Assembly (NCBI GenBank): GCA_000818945.1
Contig: KN805371.1
Span: 1,178,696-1,242,695 of the forward strand
Direction of reading: 5' to 3'
Length of the DNA: 64,000 nt
Source of the DNA: Schizochytrium sp. CCTCC M209059
Lineage: Eukaryota; Sar; Bigyra; Thraustochytrida; Thraustochytriidae
A model generated the notes under the pieces. The model did no database searches and was not told where the DNA came from. It worked only from the letters and a program-made list of their open reading frames with translations. Below are positions 18,882-29,300 of this stretch, piece after piece. Position numbers and translations under genes: made by a program. Position 1 is the first letter of the stretch. Each line of letters begins with the position of its first letter.

Positions 18882-20399
18882 ATGAGCGCGAGCACGGCGT
18901 GGCCGGCGTTCCGGCAGCCGGGATGGACGCCCCCGTCAGGCGTGAACTACCTGGCGCTGGGGCTCGGGTTCGTCGTGGTGGAGCAGGCGTTTGAGATGGC
19001 GTTCGCGCTCCGGCAGCGCGCCTATCTTCGCAGAGACAAGCTGCCCGGCAGGCTGGAGGACCAGGTCCGCGCCATCGACGACGATGCTACTGCCACGGCG
19101 CCTGCGGCCGCGCCCGCTGCTCAGGAGATGGCCCGTGATGAAGGAGATCAAGACAAAGAGAGCAGCAGCAGCAGCAACAACAACAACAACAAGGCGAGCC
19201 TCTTGGAGCAGCTCCGCAGCAAGTTCCTCAAGTCGCAGACGTACAATCTCGACAAGAACACCCTGTCGTTTGTGAACATGGGCTACGGTATGGCCGTGAG
19301 CGCAGCGATGCTGCTGAGCGGCTTCAACGTCTGGCTGTGGACCCAATCCGAGGCCGTGGCGCAGAGCGCATTTGGCCTTGAACCGGCCTCAAACGAACTT
19401 GTCGTGGGAAGCTTGTTTCTTTTGGCGCAGAGCGTCGTCGGGGCTGTCATCTCGATGCCGCTGACAATCTACAGCACGTTCTGGGTTGAGGCCGAGCATG
19501 GTTTCAATCGGACCACGCCCTCTCTGTTTGTCGCCGACACGCTCAAGAGCTTGGCAGTGGAAAACGTCATCGTGCTTCCTCTTATGGCCGGCATTGTCAA
19601 GCTTGTGCGTTGGGGTGGAGAACGCTTCTGGCTCTATGTCTGGGGTCTTCTTGTTGGCTTCTCGATGGTCATGATTACCGTGTACCCGAACTTTATTATG
19701 CCGCTATTCAACGAGTACAAGCCACTTCCCGATGGCGAGCTCAAGTCGGAAATTGAAAAGCTGGCCGCAAGTCTTGAGTTTCCTCTCACCAAGCTCTACG
19801 AGGTTGATGGCAGCAAGCGCTCGAGCCACTCCAATGCTTACCTGTATGGCTTCCTCCGCGACAAGCGCATTGTGCTGTACGATACGCTCATCAAGAACGA
19901 GGAGGAGCCTGCCTTGGCATGCACGACCGAAGAGGTTGTCAGCATTCTCGCTCATGAACTTGGACACTGGAGCATGAGCCACACATTAAAGGGTTTTTTG
20001 CTGCAGAATGTCGTGTACCTGGTCGCCTTTCGCCTCTTTGGCCTTTTTCTGCATGATCCGGACATGTACAAGTCCTTTGGCTTTGTTGACCAGCCTGTGG
20101 TGATTGGTCTCAACCTCTTTTCATACATTATGGCTCCCCTTGGCACGGTCTTGTCGATCGCGGTCAATGCTGTTACGCGCAAGTTTGAGTACGAGGCGGA
20201 TGCCTTCGCCGTCAACCTTGGAAAGGCCGACGGGCTCAAGTCCGGCCTTGCCAAGATTTCTATCGCCAACCTCGCATCCTTTGATCATGACCCGCTCTAT
20301 CACGCCGTGCACCACTCGCACCCATCGCTTCTCGACCGTCTGCGCGCAATGGATCGTGCGGTCGAGGAGATGACGCATGACGTCAAGAAGGTAAAGTAA
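18882..20399 (+). CDS. STE24: CAAX prenyl protease STE24 / ZMPSTE24 (M48A)
   Basis: A 505-residue polytopic zinc protease from ATG 18882, close to the family length (about 475). His358 and His362 of the HELGH motif and Glu438 of the Glu-Ala-Asp-x-Phe-Ala box are the zinc ligands. The C-terminal His-His-Ser-His-Pro-Ser-Leu-Leu-x-Arg-Leu motif is present. Hydrophobic spans occur near 25-42, 135-155, 170-195, 235-275, 365-385 and 410-430. The enzyme removes the C-terminal tripeptide from farnesylated CAAX proteins at the ER or inner nuclear membrane. A loop near residues 60-115 is extended by a Ser-Asn run (AGC/AAC repeat), typical of this genome. Nothing suggests loss of activity. Confidence 0.96.
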   Translation: MSASTAWPAFRQPGWTPPSGVNYLALGLGFVVVEQAFEMAFALRQRAYLRRDKLPGRLEDQVRAIDDDATATAPAAAPAAQEMARDEGDQDKESSSSSNNNNNKASLLEQLRSKFLKSQTYNLDKNTLSFVNMGYGMAVSAAMLLSGFNVWLWTQSEAVAQSAFGLEPASNELVVGSLFLLAQSVVGAVISMPLTIYSTFWVEAEHGFNRTTPSLFVADTLKSLAVENVIVLPLMAGIVKLVRWGGERFWLYVWGLLVGFSMVMITVYPNFIMPLFNEYKPLPDGELKSEIEKLAASLEFPLTKLYEVDGSKRSSHSNAYLYGFLRDKRIVLYDTLIKNEEEPALACTTEEVVSILAHELGHWSMSHTLKGFLLQNVVYLVAFRLFGLFLHDPDMYKSFGFVDQPVVIGLNLFSYIMAPLGTVLSIAVNAVTRKFEYEADAFAVNLGKADGLKSGLAKISIANLASFDHDPLYHAVHHSHPSLLDRLRAMDRAVEEMTHDVKKVK

Positions 20400-21081
20400 T
20401 CATTCAAAATGCCCATGAATGCTTTTTTCTGTTATGGGGGTTTCGTCCCACGCATAGGCCTACGACAAGAACATGCTGCATCTGAAAGGAATTGACTGAT
20501 CGCTTTCTTGTTCGCAAAAACAGATTTTTTTTTAAATTGATCACCCCCTTTTCTACTCCTTACAACCTGCCATTTTTTTTTTCCTTTTCTTTTCTAATTT
20601 TCCGGATCTTTGCTTGCAATGCAAAACAGTTAGTTGCCTAGTTCCGACTACTTCGTATCACCAATCAAACTATTACGCGGGAGTGTCTGTGCGACTCGCC
20701 ATCTGTCTTGGTTCCCTCCTTATTTATCCACCAAATTGCCCAAGAGGTACATTTGCAAAACAAGGTCCCACATTTGACCGCCTCGTGTGGGACGAGGATC
20801 TTCGCAAAAGCCAAAACAACTCATGTCGGTCCCGCGCGGACACTTTGCACAATTGGTGTCGCAGTAGTCTTCTAGTAGTCAAGCGCAGTATGATGACTCT
20901 GCGTGCAGGCGGTCGAGAGGCAGGCCACGTATCAGTGAGCAGTCTCGAGGGCCATTCTCCAGCCATTTGGGAGGAACGTGGGCGTGCATTGCCCTTTTGC
21001 ACGATCTAGAGCGCCAAGACGCAAGCGGAGCAGACTGCCTTCCGTGCGCGCGTGGGACGGTAAAAGCGGGCCATCAAGATC
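20400..21081. other. Intergenic region, no gene seen
   Basis: Downstream of STE24 and upstream of the C2/EF-hand gene. Poly-T stretches near 20525 and 20570-20600 mark the likely 3' UTR. The frame at 20614-21009 is open but without any recognisable domain. Confidence 0.55.
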
Positions 21082-22764
21082 ATGACGGACGTCATGGTAA
21101 GCGTCAAGATTGTTAAGGCGCGCGCGCTGCCCGCGGCAGATTTGTGCGGCACAAGCGATCCCTATTGTGTGATCAAGTGCGAAAAGGTGAAAAAGAAGAC
21201 GCGCGTGCTCAAGAGGACACTCAATCCAACATGGGACGAGTCTTTTACATTTGCAGTGTCATCCAAGGCAAAGAAAATCGTCATTGAGTGCTACGACAAA
21301 GACACCTTCAAATTCGACGATGCACTGGGCAAGATTGAAATGGAGTTCTCCGCGCTCGACCAAGAGGCAAATTACTACAGCACGCCTCGCTGGTATCAGC
21401 TCATCCCCATGCGCAGAGCTGCGGCTTCTAAGCGATGCGGCGAGATCATGGTGAGCTTTGAAATTGTTGGTCGACGCTGCGAGCCTGGCGGCGTGCCCCA
21501 GACTGCGTCCCAACCTGCGTCCCAACCTGCAACACCAACATCAGAGTACACCGCTGGGGCACCCTTTGCCGGGGAGCCAGAACCTCTGGCGCTTTCTGCA
21601 GACGCACTGGCCTCGGGACTCTCTCTCCACGATGACGGTAGCCGAAGCAGCGACGACGACGACGATGGTGGTGACGAGGACGACGACAGCTTTGGTGATG
21701 ATGGCGCCAGTATTGGCGAGGCAAGAGCTCACGCAAGTGACGCCTTTCCCGACACGCCCTCAGGGCAGAAAAAGTCAACCATGAGCTTTCGGCGCCCGCA
21801 TAGCAGAATTGCGAGTAGCGGGACTAAGAAGTCCTTTCGAATTCGTGCCCCTGGCAGCAGCTTTAAGATGAAGAGCGGAACGGTTGATGCAGTGCAAAAT
21901 ACGTCGAAGTCCAAGTCCAAGTCGCGAGTGAGTGGCAAGTCTTTCCGTATGCTTCGACCAAAAGGAAGATCGTCATCGAAGAAACTGACTCTGGAAGCGG
22001 GAGATGCATCTCTTGAAACCCTGCAGGAAGCCGACGACAGCGAAAGCGACGCTTCCAGCGCACGTAAAATTAAGGTGTCGGAGCAGAGCGCACGAGATCT
22101 CGCGAGCCGCGGAAGTCGATGCTCCGGACGTGCTGCAGGAGTGGAGACAACGTCCAGCTCGACATGGACAAAGACCGATGCAGAGAGCGCGATGCCGCAC
22201 GACGAAGACAGGGATCGAAGCGACGAAAGAATCTCGCTTTCGAGCCATTGCGGATCCGAAAAAGAAGATGAAAATACGGTGCTTGGACTTCCGGCAGTGG
22301 TCTTTCAAAAGTATGATGTGGATGCAAACGGTGTGATCGATCGCGAAGAATTCAGCGACATGGTCTTGGACCTCGGGTACTACTTTGAGCCCGAGGAATT
22401 GCGCGAGGCATTTGCAATTGTTGACGCCGATGGAGATGACCACATTAGCATACGCGAATTTGCGAGTTTCTGGCGGCGCGACGACCGCTTTCGCTTTCTC
22501 CGTCTCGACGAGGAGCGTCGACAAAAGGTCAAGCAGCTCACCGAGTTCTTTGCCTACTATGACCGCAAGAAGCGCGGCATGCTCAATCGCTCCGAGTTCA
22601 TTGCGTTGCACGAGGCCATGGTCGTCTCCGGCTACACTCATCTCGGGGACACGGAAGAGTGCATGCGCGCTCTTGACCTCAACAGCGACGGCTTTGTGCA
22701 CTTTAACGAGCTTCTCGCGTACGCCGTGGAGCGCGGCTTGCTTGACACCACGCAGGTAGCCTAA
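21082..22764 (+). CDS. C2-domain and EF-hand protein
   Basis: A 560-residue intronless protein from ATG 21082. Residues about 1-110 form a C2 domain with the Thr-Ser-Asp-Pro-Tyr calcium-loop motif, Leu-Asn-Pro-x-Trp-(Asp/Asn)-Glu and a second Asp-Lys-Asp loop. These Asp residues suggest calcium-dependent lipid binding. Residues 140-395 are low-complexity acidic, Ser/Lys-rich linker. The C-terminus has four EF-hands with loops near 412-423, 448-459, 494-505 and 532-543. The first, second and fourth keep the acidic residues at positions 1, 3 and 12 or acceptable substitutes. The third (Asp-Arg-Lys-Lys-Arg) looks degenerate. The combination suggests a membrane-recruited calcium sensor. I do not know a named family with this exact order. 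Confidence 0.88.
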   Translation: MTDVMVSVKIVKARALPAADLCGTSDPYCVIKCEKVKKKTRVLKRTLNPTWDESFTFAVSSKAKKIVIECYDKDTFKFDDALGKIEMEFSALDQEANYYSTPRWYQLIPMRRAAASKRCGEIMVSFEIVGRRCEPGGVPQTASQPASQPATPTSEYTAGAPFAGEPEPLALSADALASGLSLHDDGSRSSDDDDDGGDEDDDSFGDDGASIGEARAHASDAFPDTPSGQKKSTMSFRRPHSRIASSGTKKSFRIRAPGSSFKMKSGTVDAVQNTSKSKSKSRVSGKSFRMLRPKGRSSSKKLTLEAGDASLETLQEADDSESDASSARKIKVSEQSARDLASRGSRCSGRAAGVETTSSSTWTKTDAESAMPHDEDRDRSDERISLSSHCGSEKEDENTVLGLPAVVFQKYDVDANGVIDREEFSDMVLDLGYYFEPEELREAFAIVDADGDDHISIREFASFWRRDDRFRFLRLDEERRQKVKQLTEFFAYYDRKKRGMLNRSEFIALHEAMVVSGYTHLGDTEECMRALDLNSDGFVHFNELLAYAVERGLLDTTQVA

Positions 22765-22877
22765 ACCTCAAGACAAGAGTGAGCAATCATCCCATCCATG
22801 GGTCCCACCAGTCGTGTCCTCCATTCCTTGAGCGCTCCGTGGTATGCGTTGGACACGACGGTGCTAATTTTCTCACT

Positions 22878-22912
22878 TGCTTCCTTGCTTCCTTCCTTGC
22901 TTCCTTCCCTGC
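22878..22912. repeat. (CTTGCTTCC)n-type pyrimidine-rich array
   Basis: Roughly four imperfect CTTGCTTCC/TTCC units, upstream of the ALG8 exon. Confidence 0.8.
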
Positions 22913-23180
22913 TTGCTGTTATACGTACGTACATTTGCTCTGCTACGCCTTGCCTTTCTTCCTTTGCGCGGTAGGACGTACAACTTGAGCTATCCGCGAC
23001 AACGACGACGCCGACGACGACCACGGGGAGCAGGGCCCGCGAGAGCAGCGCGCGCGTGCCTTTCGAGGCCCCTTGTTCGCCTCCAAAGGCACGCGCGCTG
23101 CGGCTACGAGCAAAAGCCCTTGCGGCGGCCCTGGTCGCGCTTGACTGCGAGCGGGCGATCGACCGACGAGCTGCGCAAGA

Positions 23181-23270
23181 ACAAAGCAAGGGCAAAGCAA
23201 GGGCAAAGCAAAGCAAAGCAAGGCAAAGCAAGGCAAAGCAAAGAAAAGCAAAGCAAAGCAAAGCATAGCA
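23181..23270. repeat. (GCAAA)n imperfect pentamer array
   Basis: About fifteen GCAAA units with G insertions, directly before the visible ALG8 exon on the sense strand. The same pentamer precedes the macro-domain gene in the same sense orientation. Confidence 0.88.
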
Positions 23271-23298
23271 TTGCTTTCAACAAGCAAGCAAACCAGAG

Positions 23299-25476
23299 TT
23301 GGCCGCGGCGCCGCTGCGCGCGAGGCCTCCCGCGCGCGGTGGAGCGAGGCGCGGCCTCTCGTCGCAAAGCTCAGAATTTGATCGACAAGGGGCATGGCTC
23401 TCGAGGACGTTGTACAAACCGATTGCCGCGTGGTACGAGGAGAGCGCCGCGCCTGGAAATGAAGCATTCCCGCTTGAATGTGCACCGGGCTTTGCACTTT
23501 TCAAGGCCGTTCTTGCTCGAGTAGCGTGGGTGTTGGACCCCTCGCTCATTGTTGAGGACCCCACGGCCAGTGCTGCCACCGCCGCGGAGGACGGCAACCG
23601 TGCCTTTATCCTTTTCCAACGCGCAAGCGTTATTCTCACCGAACCACTCATGTTGCTAGGCGTGCTTCTGTACTGCACGACTTGGCCGTCGACAACGACG
23701 ACGGACATGGAGTGGTCCCGCAACAAGGTGGTCGTGGTGGTCGCGCTCACCCTCTTTAATCCGGGGCTCATTCTCGTTGATCACATTTATCTTCATTATA
23801 CGGGATGTGCAGTAGGCCTCTTGCTCATATCGATGGCATTTTTGCGTCGCGACAACGACGCTGGAGACCTCCTTGGGGCCGTAGCGCTCGTCGTGGTCGT
23901 TTTCTTTGACCACACCCTCATACCGTCCATGGTGCCATTATATCTGGTGTATCTCTTTCGACACTATTGCTCGTTACCGCCTCAGCCAGAAGACGACACG
24001 CCTTTTCTCGCCTCAGCGTCAGAGAGCGGCCTCGCAAGCGATGGACTGGCGAGCGAAGGTCACGAGGAAGACAGCGAGGACCTCGGTGAGACCATGGCTC
24101 GTGCTCTGGGTCCGAGACGTCGGCGCAAGAGGTCCAATGGACCCGGGGCTTCGACACAGGACGATCTCGCCGAGGCTGATAGTGATGGAAGCTATTTTAG
24201 CAGGGCATCTCCTGCGTCGGGCTCTCGTCGTCGAGGACACGCCCGTGCGCAAAGCGAGTTTTCTGGCGGTCAGCGTCTGCAAGCTGCCTACGAGCAGTTC
24301 AAAGCGGATGCTAGCTTCAAGAAGCTTCTCGCGCGACCACGCGCAAAGTCTAACTTTGAATTTGTTGCCGCCGCCGCACGCACCGTGAGTCTGCGGCGAC
24401 TCCTCGCGCTCTCCGGCGTCCTCTATATCAGTGTCATGAGCTACGCGGTGCCCTTTCACTTCGGGGGGCTCGCCCCACGTGAACTGCTTGGACAGCTCTG
24501 GAGTCGATTGACAGCAGCGTGGGCATTGCCAGGGGGTGTATGTCGGTCATATTGGGCACCCAATGTGTGGGCGCTCTACAAGGGGCTCGATCGGTTGTTA
24601 TACGCGGTCAACCTTCAGTATGATATCTTCGAGATCTCGGATGATGTCAATGTGCAGTGTTCGCTAGAGGACGGTGGCACATGCGCCTTTGTCGTGCTAC
24701 CAGAGGTGCATCCAATTGTTTGTGTGGGACTCATGGGGATCGCAATGTATCCCGCTCTCAAGGTAGTATGGGAACTTCCGCATCAGGCAGTCCTTATGCC
24801 AGTACTCGTGTACCTTATGACTTGCAGCTTTATGCTCGGTTATCACGTACAGGAGGTGAGCGTGCTGCTTATCATTCTTCCTTTGACGATCACCTCGTGT
24901 GATTCGACGATGGATGCGCGCCTTTATCTGCTCATGTCTTGGATTGCTCACATGTCATTGCTTCCAGTGCTCAAGACAACGGACCTCAAGGCGATCAAAC
25001 CTGTTTTGCTTCTCTTGCATTCGTTTGGAAGCTTTATTGCCCTCGATCAATATCACTTGATGGCACGTCAGGCACGCCGCATTCGCGTTGAACCAAATGG
25101 CGGGGGCGTTTGGCTTCGGAAGCCCGACCGTCTGTACTTTGTCGGCCTGGCTGCAGTGTACTTGTGTACCGAAGTGTTGGCCCCAATTATTTCATTTTTC
25201 CAATATGGGTACAATAGCGGGGGCACACAAGTGCGTGGTGACAATCTGCTCGCAAACATCGACCACGTTCTCGTTTCTGTATATTGCGCGTTGGGTCTCG
25301 TGCATTCGTGGGCACTCGCCTATCGACAGGTTTCGCGCAAGGTCGCCCTCATTGAAAGCTATCAGTGGTCCCCCAAGGCTCCAGAGCCTCTTCGATTTGG
25401 GTCAAGCGGGACCCTGCCCCTATTTGACATTCCACCCATTGATCTAGGTCCGCGCTCACCCGGATTCATTGGCTGA
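23299..25476 (+). CDS. ALG8: ALG8-type dolichyl-P-glucose glucosyltransferase (5' end incomplete)
   Basis: A 725-residue frame with no ATG at its left end, so the start is in an unplaced upstream exon. The conserved sequence begins at about residue 25 with Ser-Ser-Glu-Phe-Asp, equivalent to the ALG6/ALG8 luminal loop after TM1. The landmarks are Phe-Asn-Pro-Gly-Leu-Ile-Leu-Val-Asp-His-Ile, Phe-x-Phe-Gly-Gly and the ALG8-typical Tyr-Trp-Ala-Pro-Asn-x-Trp-Ala-Leu-Tyr. These choose ALG8 over ALG6. A GT57/GT-C enzyme, ALG8 adds the second glucose to the dolichol-linked oligosaccharide on the luminal face of the ER. Residues about 215-350 are an acidic, Ser/Arg-rich insertion not expected in the family core. 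The C-terminus is complete. Confidence 0.88.
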   Translation: MAAAPLRARPPARGGARRGLSSQSSEFDRQGAWLSRTLYKPIAAWYEESAAPGNEAFPLECAPGFALFKAVLARVAWVLDPSLIVEDPTASAATAAEDGNRAFILFQRASVILTEPLMLLGVLLYCTTWPSTTTTDMEWSRNKVVVVVALTLFNPGLILVDHIYLHYTGCAVGLLLISMAFLRRDNDAGDLLGAVALVVVVFFDHTLIPSMVPLYLVYLFRHYCSLPPQPEDDTPFLASASESGLASDGLASEGHEEDSEDLGETMARALGPRRRRKRSNGPGASTQDDLAEADSDGSYFSRASPASGSRRRGHARAQSEFSGGQRLQAAYEQFKADASFKKLLARPRAKSNFEFVAAAARTVSLRRLLALSGVLYISVMSYAVPFHFGGLAPRELLGQLWSRLTAAWALPGGVCRSYWAPNVWALYKGLDRLLYAVNLQYDIFEISDDVNVQCSLEDGGTCAFVVLPEVHPIVCVGLMGIAMYPALKVVWELPHQAVLMPVLVYLMTCSFMLGYHVQEVSVLLIILPLTITSCDSTMDARLYLLMSWIAHMSLLPVLKTTDLKAIKPVLLLLHSFGSFIALDQYHLMARQARRIRVEPNGGGVWLRKPDRLYFVGLAAVYLCTEVLAPIISFFQYGYNSGGTQVRGDNLLANIDHVLVSVYCALGLVHSWALAYRQVSRKVALIESYQWSPKAPEPLRFGSSGTLPLFDIPPIDLGPRSPGFIG

Positions 25477-26332
25477 GTGATGCACGTGACGCAAGCAGAA
25501 ATTATTACATGGAATCGCCAGCGCTGTTGCCTTAGCGGCCCTGACGATGAAATCTCAGTATCGTACCCTTTGGACCTAACAACACTGGGCACGGACGAAT
25601 GCACATGTCTGACACATAGTATACAGGAACTAACTAGCTTGCTCGACTTTTGTTCTCTCCTGTTTTTCATTTCTGTTGCTGCTGTTGCCTCTTCGTTTCT
25701 CTCTCCCAGAAAGCCATACCAAGGTAACGCATTCGCTTCTCACGCTCGGTATTGCATGCCAGCTCTGTTCTCCCGCCCTCGAGGCTCGAGTCTCTCTCTC
25801 AACACGATCTGCGCGTCCCAATCTACGCACAGCTTGCTCACCTCTGAGCGCGTGAATGAGTGTCAGCCAGGCCATAACCGTCAACCGCCATTGCGGCCTT
25901 TTGCGGGCGCGCATTCTTCACTTGTGGGACGCGCGGGCAAAGGCGGATTGCACGCAGTTTTATTTGGGCTCTCCGCAACGAGTGAGTGAGTGTGACTCGG
26001 AAGCGCAAATCCTCAACTCAACTCAACGACCAACCGTGACGTGCCGCGGCTTCTGCCTCGCCCGGACTCGATCCGAGCGAGCGAGAGAGACTGGGCGAGC
26101 GAAGGCACAGCCGCTGGCTGCCGCCGGCAAGGCGAGGGACTTGTGCGGCGTCAGACCTTGTCAAGTGCCACCCACGGCTGAGCGTAGTGAGTTGCGTTGA
26201 CGATCGGGAAAGGGCCGTGCGTTCCCTGCGCACGAGCAGCGACAGCAGCAGCAGCAGCAGGATAACCACCGCGAAGACGGTCTCTAGCAGGCTGAAACGC
26301 GTGAGTGAGACGGCTGACCACACGACAAGGCG
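25477..26332. other. Intergenic region, no gene seen
   Basis: About 860 bp between ALG8 and the coiled-coil gene. Contains a short CAG run at 26243-26262 and CGAGCGAG-type purine runs near 26065-26095. No recognisable frame. Confidence 0.6.
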
Positions 26333-29300
26333 ATGGAAGCGTGGCTTGCCAGCTTTCCCTTTAAGAGCGCCGCAAACCGCAAACGCGCTGCTGATGAAAA
26401 CGGCGAGATCCATGGCGTATCAGAAAATGCCGTGCTCGCGGTGGCCACGCAAATCCTGGGACGAAAGTGTCAGGATCTCGAGGACCAGGTGATTCCGCTC
26501 GCGGAGCAGCTTCTGAGGGTTCCACAAGGAACGCTCGCCCGTCACGAAAGGTCGCACAAGTCGCTTGAGGAGCATGTCACCCAGGTCCTTTTGGGGTGCG
26601 CTGTGGAATGCCGTGACAGAGACTTGTACATTGCCAGCATTCTCAAGCTTGAGGCAGCCGCGCAGATCACGCTAAAGGCAGAAATTGAGGACCTCTTTGA
26701 GCTCATTCGCTCTCGCGTGAGCAGCAACGGCAGCGACGGAGCAAACGATGAGGGCCAGAACGAGAACGACACGCCGAATGAGGAAGGCGTTGTTGATCAT
26801 GAGATAGAAGCCCATGGCCAAGGCATTGCGCAGCAGTCTGACGACGAGGAAGTTGAGGTGTTAGAGGAGGAGGGGGAGGAGGAAATTGGAAACGGAGCTG
26901 CGGATACTACGCCCTCACCAAAGTCACCTCGAGGAACACATTTTACGATTCACGCAAGTCTGACCGACGCCTCTGTGGACTCGACGGGCGGGCTTGCGGA
27001 CGAAGTGGAACAACTGAAAACGCGCGTCCACGAGCTGACGCAAGAAAAGCTCGTTCTCGAGCAGAAAACCATTGAGCAAGACGGCGTCTGCGAAGACTTG
27101 CGCACGCAGATGAGCGTTCTCCAAGCGAGATTGGAAGATAACAGAGCCTCTGCCGGTGCAGAAAACCCTGCAATGAGCAGCCGAGCAGGTGCTGCTTTTG
27201 ATGCTGAGACGCAAGTCTTGGAGCTCCAGGAAGCGCTCGAGGCTGCGCGACTCCGTGAAAGCGAGTTGGACACCGCACTTCGCGCGCGACAGCAAGCGCA
27301 GTCCACCATCGATGAGTTAAACCAGCGTATTAGTGCGTACGAAAAAGAAATGCAAGGCGCGTCTCAGCTCAAAGAAAGCCTGCAACGCAGTGAGCTCGCC
27401 GTTGAACGGCTTGTGAACGACTTGCAGGCGTATAAGAGCACGGTGAAGGAGCTCCGGGAAGAGAGAGATAGCCTTCGAGACCGGATTCGCGAAGTGTCCT
27501 CGAGCGCTAGCTCGAGCTTGAATCTTTCGTCGCGAAGTCTGGGATCTGCCTTTGCATCGCCATCGGTATCGGCATCAGCGTCAGCTGCAGCTTCAGCTTC
27601 AGCATCGCCAGGCTCGGGCCGGCGTCAGAGTTCTGATGCCCGCCTTTCGAAAAGCCCAGTTCAGAGCAAGATAGAAGCCCTCAGGGCCATGAATGCCCGC
27701 CTAGAGAGACAAGTTCGGGAGTTGGATACAGAGAACCACGAGGTCGCGGGTAAATTAAGAACCGCGCAGCAGGAACTTGACGTGGCCAGGCAAAGCAGCG
27801 AGGCAGAAATCAAGGAGTGGGCAGACTACGCACACTCGTTGGAAGGGGACCGCGCAAAGAAGGAGGCGCTAGTTGGAAAGCTGCGGGAAACCTCGACTGC
27901 TCTCGAGGTGCTGAACACCAATTACATTGAATTACAAAAGGACATGGGCGAGAGCAAACGCGAGATTGACTTTTGGTCGCAAAAGGTCCAAGACTTGCAT
28001 CACGACTTTACCATTGTTCGCAAGGAGCGCGACGTCCTCGCTGATCATCTTGGCTGCGCCAGGGAGACGCAGCGTATGCAGCTCGAGGACCACGAAGCTA
28101 CGATGCGGCAACGCAGCGGCGCAGACGCGATGCGGCGGCGACTAACGCGTGAGTTCAATGCGAAATTGACAGATCTCATGCGAAAAATGGCTCGTCTGCA
28201 GAGTGAAATCGAAGTGGAACGCGAGGCGCGGCGCATGGCCTGCGACAAGTACGAGAAGCTCGTCGAGGAGGTCCCTCGGCAAGTTGCAGCGCAGGTCCAA
28301 GAGCGTGTTGGCGCGCTTCAGGACGCAGAGGAGCCCGGGCTCCGAAAACTCGTACAGCTGTTCTCTTCAGCAGACTCGCCAGCCGTACGCGGTCAATCAC
28401 GAGTGCGTCGCAACTTGGATGCCATGGTTAAGGACCTCATTTCCACTCCGCGTGGAAAAGACGCCGAGGCTTCGAGCGAAGTTCGAGGTACAACAGGCCG
28501 CGTGGTTGAACGCGAGGTGGCGCAATTGCGCGACGTGAATGAGCGGCTCGGACGCGAAAACGAGTGGCTTCGCGAGCAATTTGAGGCGCGCGGGGCACCG
28601 CCGAGCCCGTCCATCGACTTTGACAGTGCAGAAGGCGGCTCGGATTCGCTTGTGGTGGCTGGCAGAGGCGCACGCGCAGGTGGCGCTCCTGGTGTGGCGC
28701 GGCACCTGCGCCAGGCTCTTGTTGAACTGCAGCGCGAAAATGCTGCACTTCGCAAGGCGAATGTTGCCGAGATCGAAGAGCGTGCGCGCATGCAGGGCGA
28801 GCTGCACTCACTCCGCAAGGAACTTGACCGCTTGCGGCTCAAGAGCATTCATGCGAGTACCAAGATGATTCGCGAGAAGCGAGTGCCCGCAGAAGCCGTG
28901 ACGCTCTGGTTCAATGCCGAGCTTGAGCGTGTTAGTGTCAAGGCAGAGGAGCTTGCAACCTCGTCCATGTCTTTTGTCGCACCTGGGAGCGCCACACGTT
29001 CTAAACTTGAAGATGGTGATGCAAGATCTTCACGTGCTGAAAGCCGGCGACGCAAGAGCATGCTGCCGCCCAGGGCAGCGATAGCACCCTCTGCGGGAAA
29101 GGAGAACTTTGCTGAGCAGGCGAACGCGCACGTGTCTAACAAAAACACTGACGATTTATGCAAAACATTTGCAAGTGCTTCGGACCTCCGTGAAGCCACG
29201 GATGAAGTTCCTGCGGCTGCGTATGGGGCAAACACACATGTAAAGGGGCCCCTCTCGGCGACGTCGGCGAAACCTTTCAAGGGGGCGCCAACAACGACCT

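Larger units (their letters stand above)
22765..23298. other. Intergenic region with repeats; should hold the first ALG8 exon
   Basis: Contains a CTTGCTTCC array (22878-22912) and a GCAAA array (23181-23270). The visible ALG8 frame lacks a start codon, so its first exon or start must lie here. No ATG with a matching donor was identified confidently. Confidence 0.5.
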
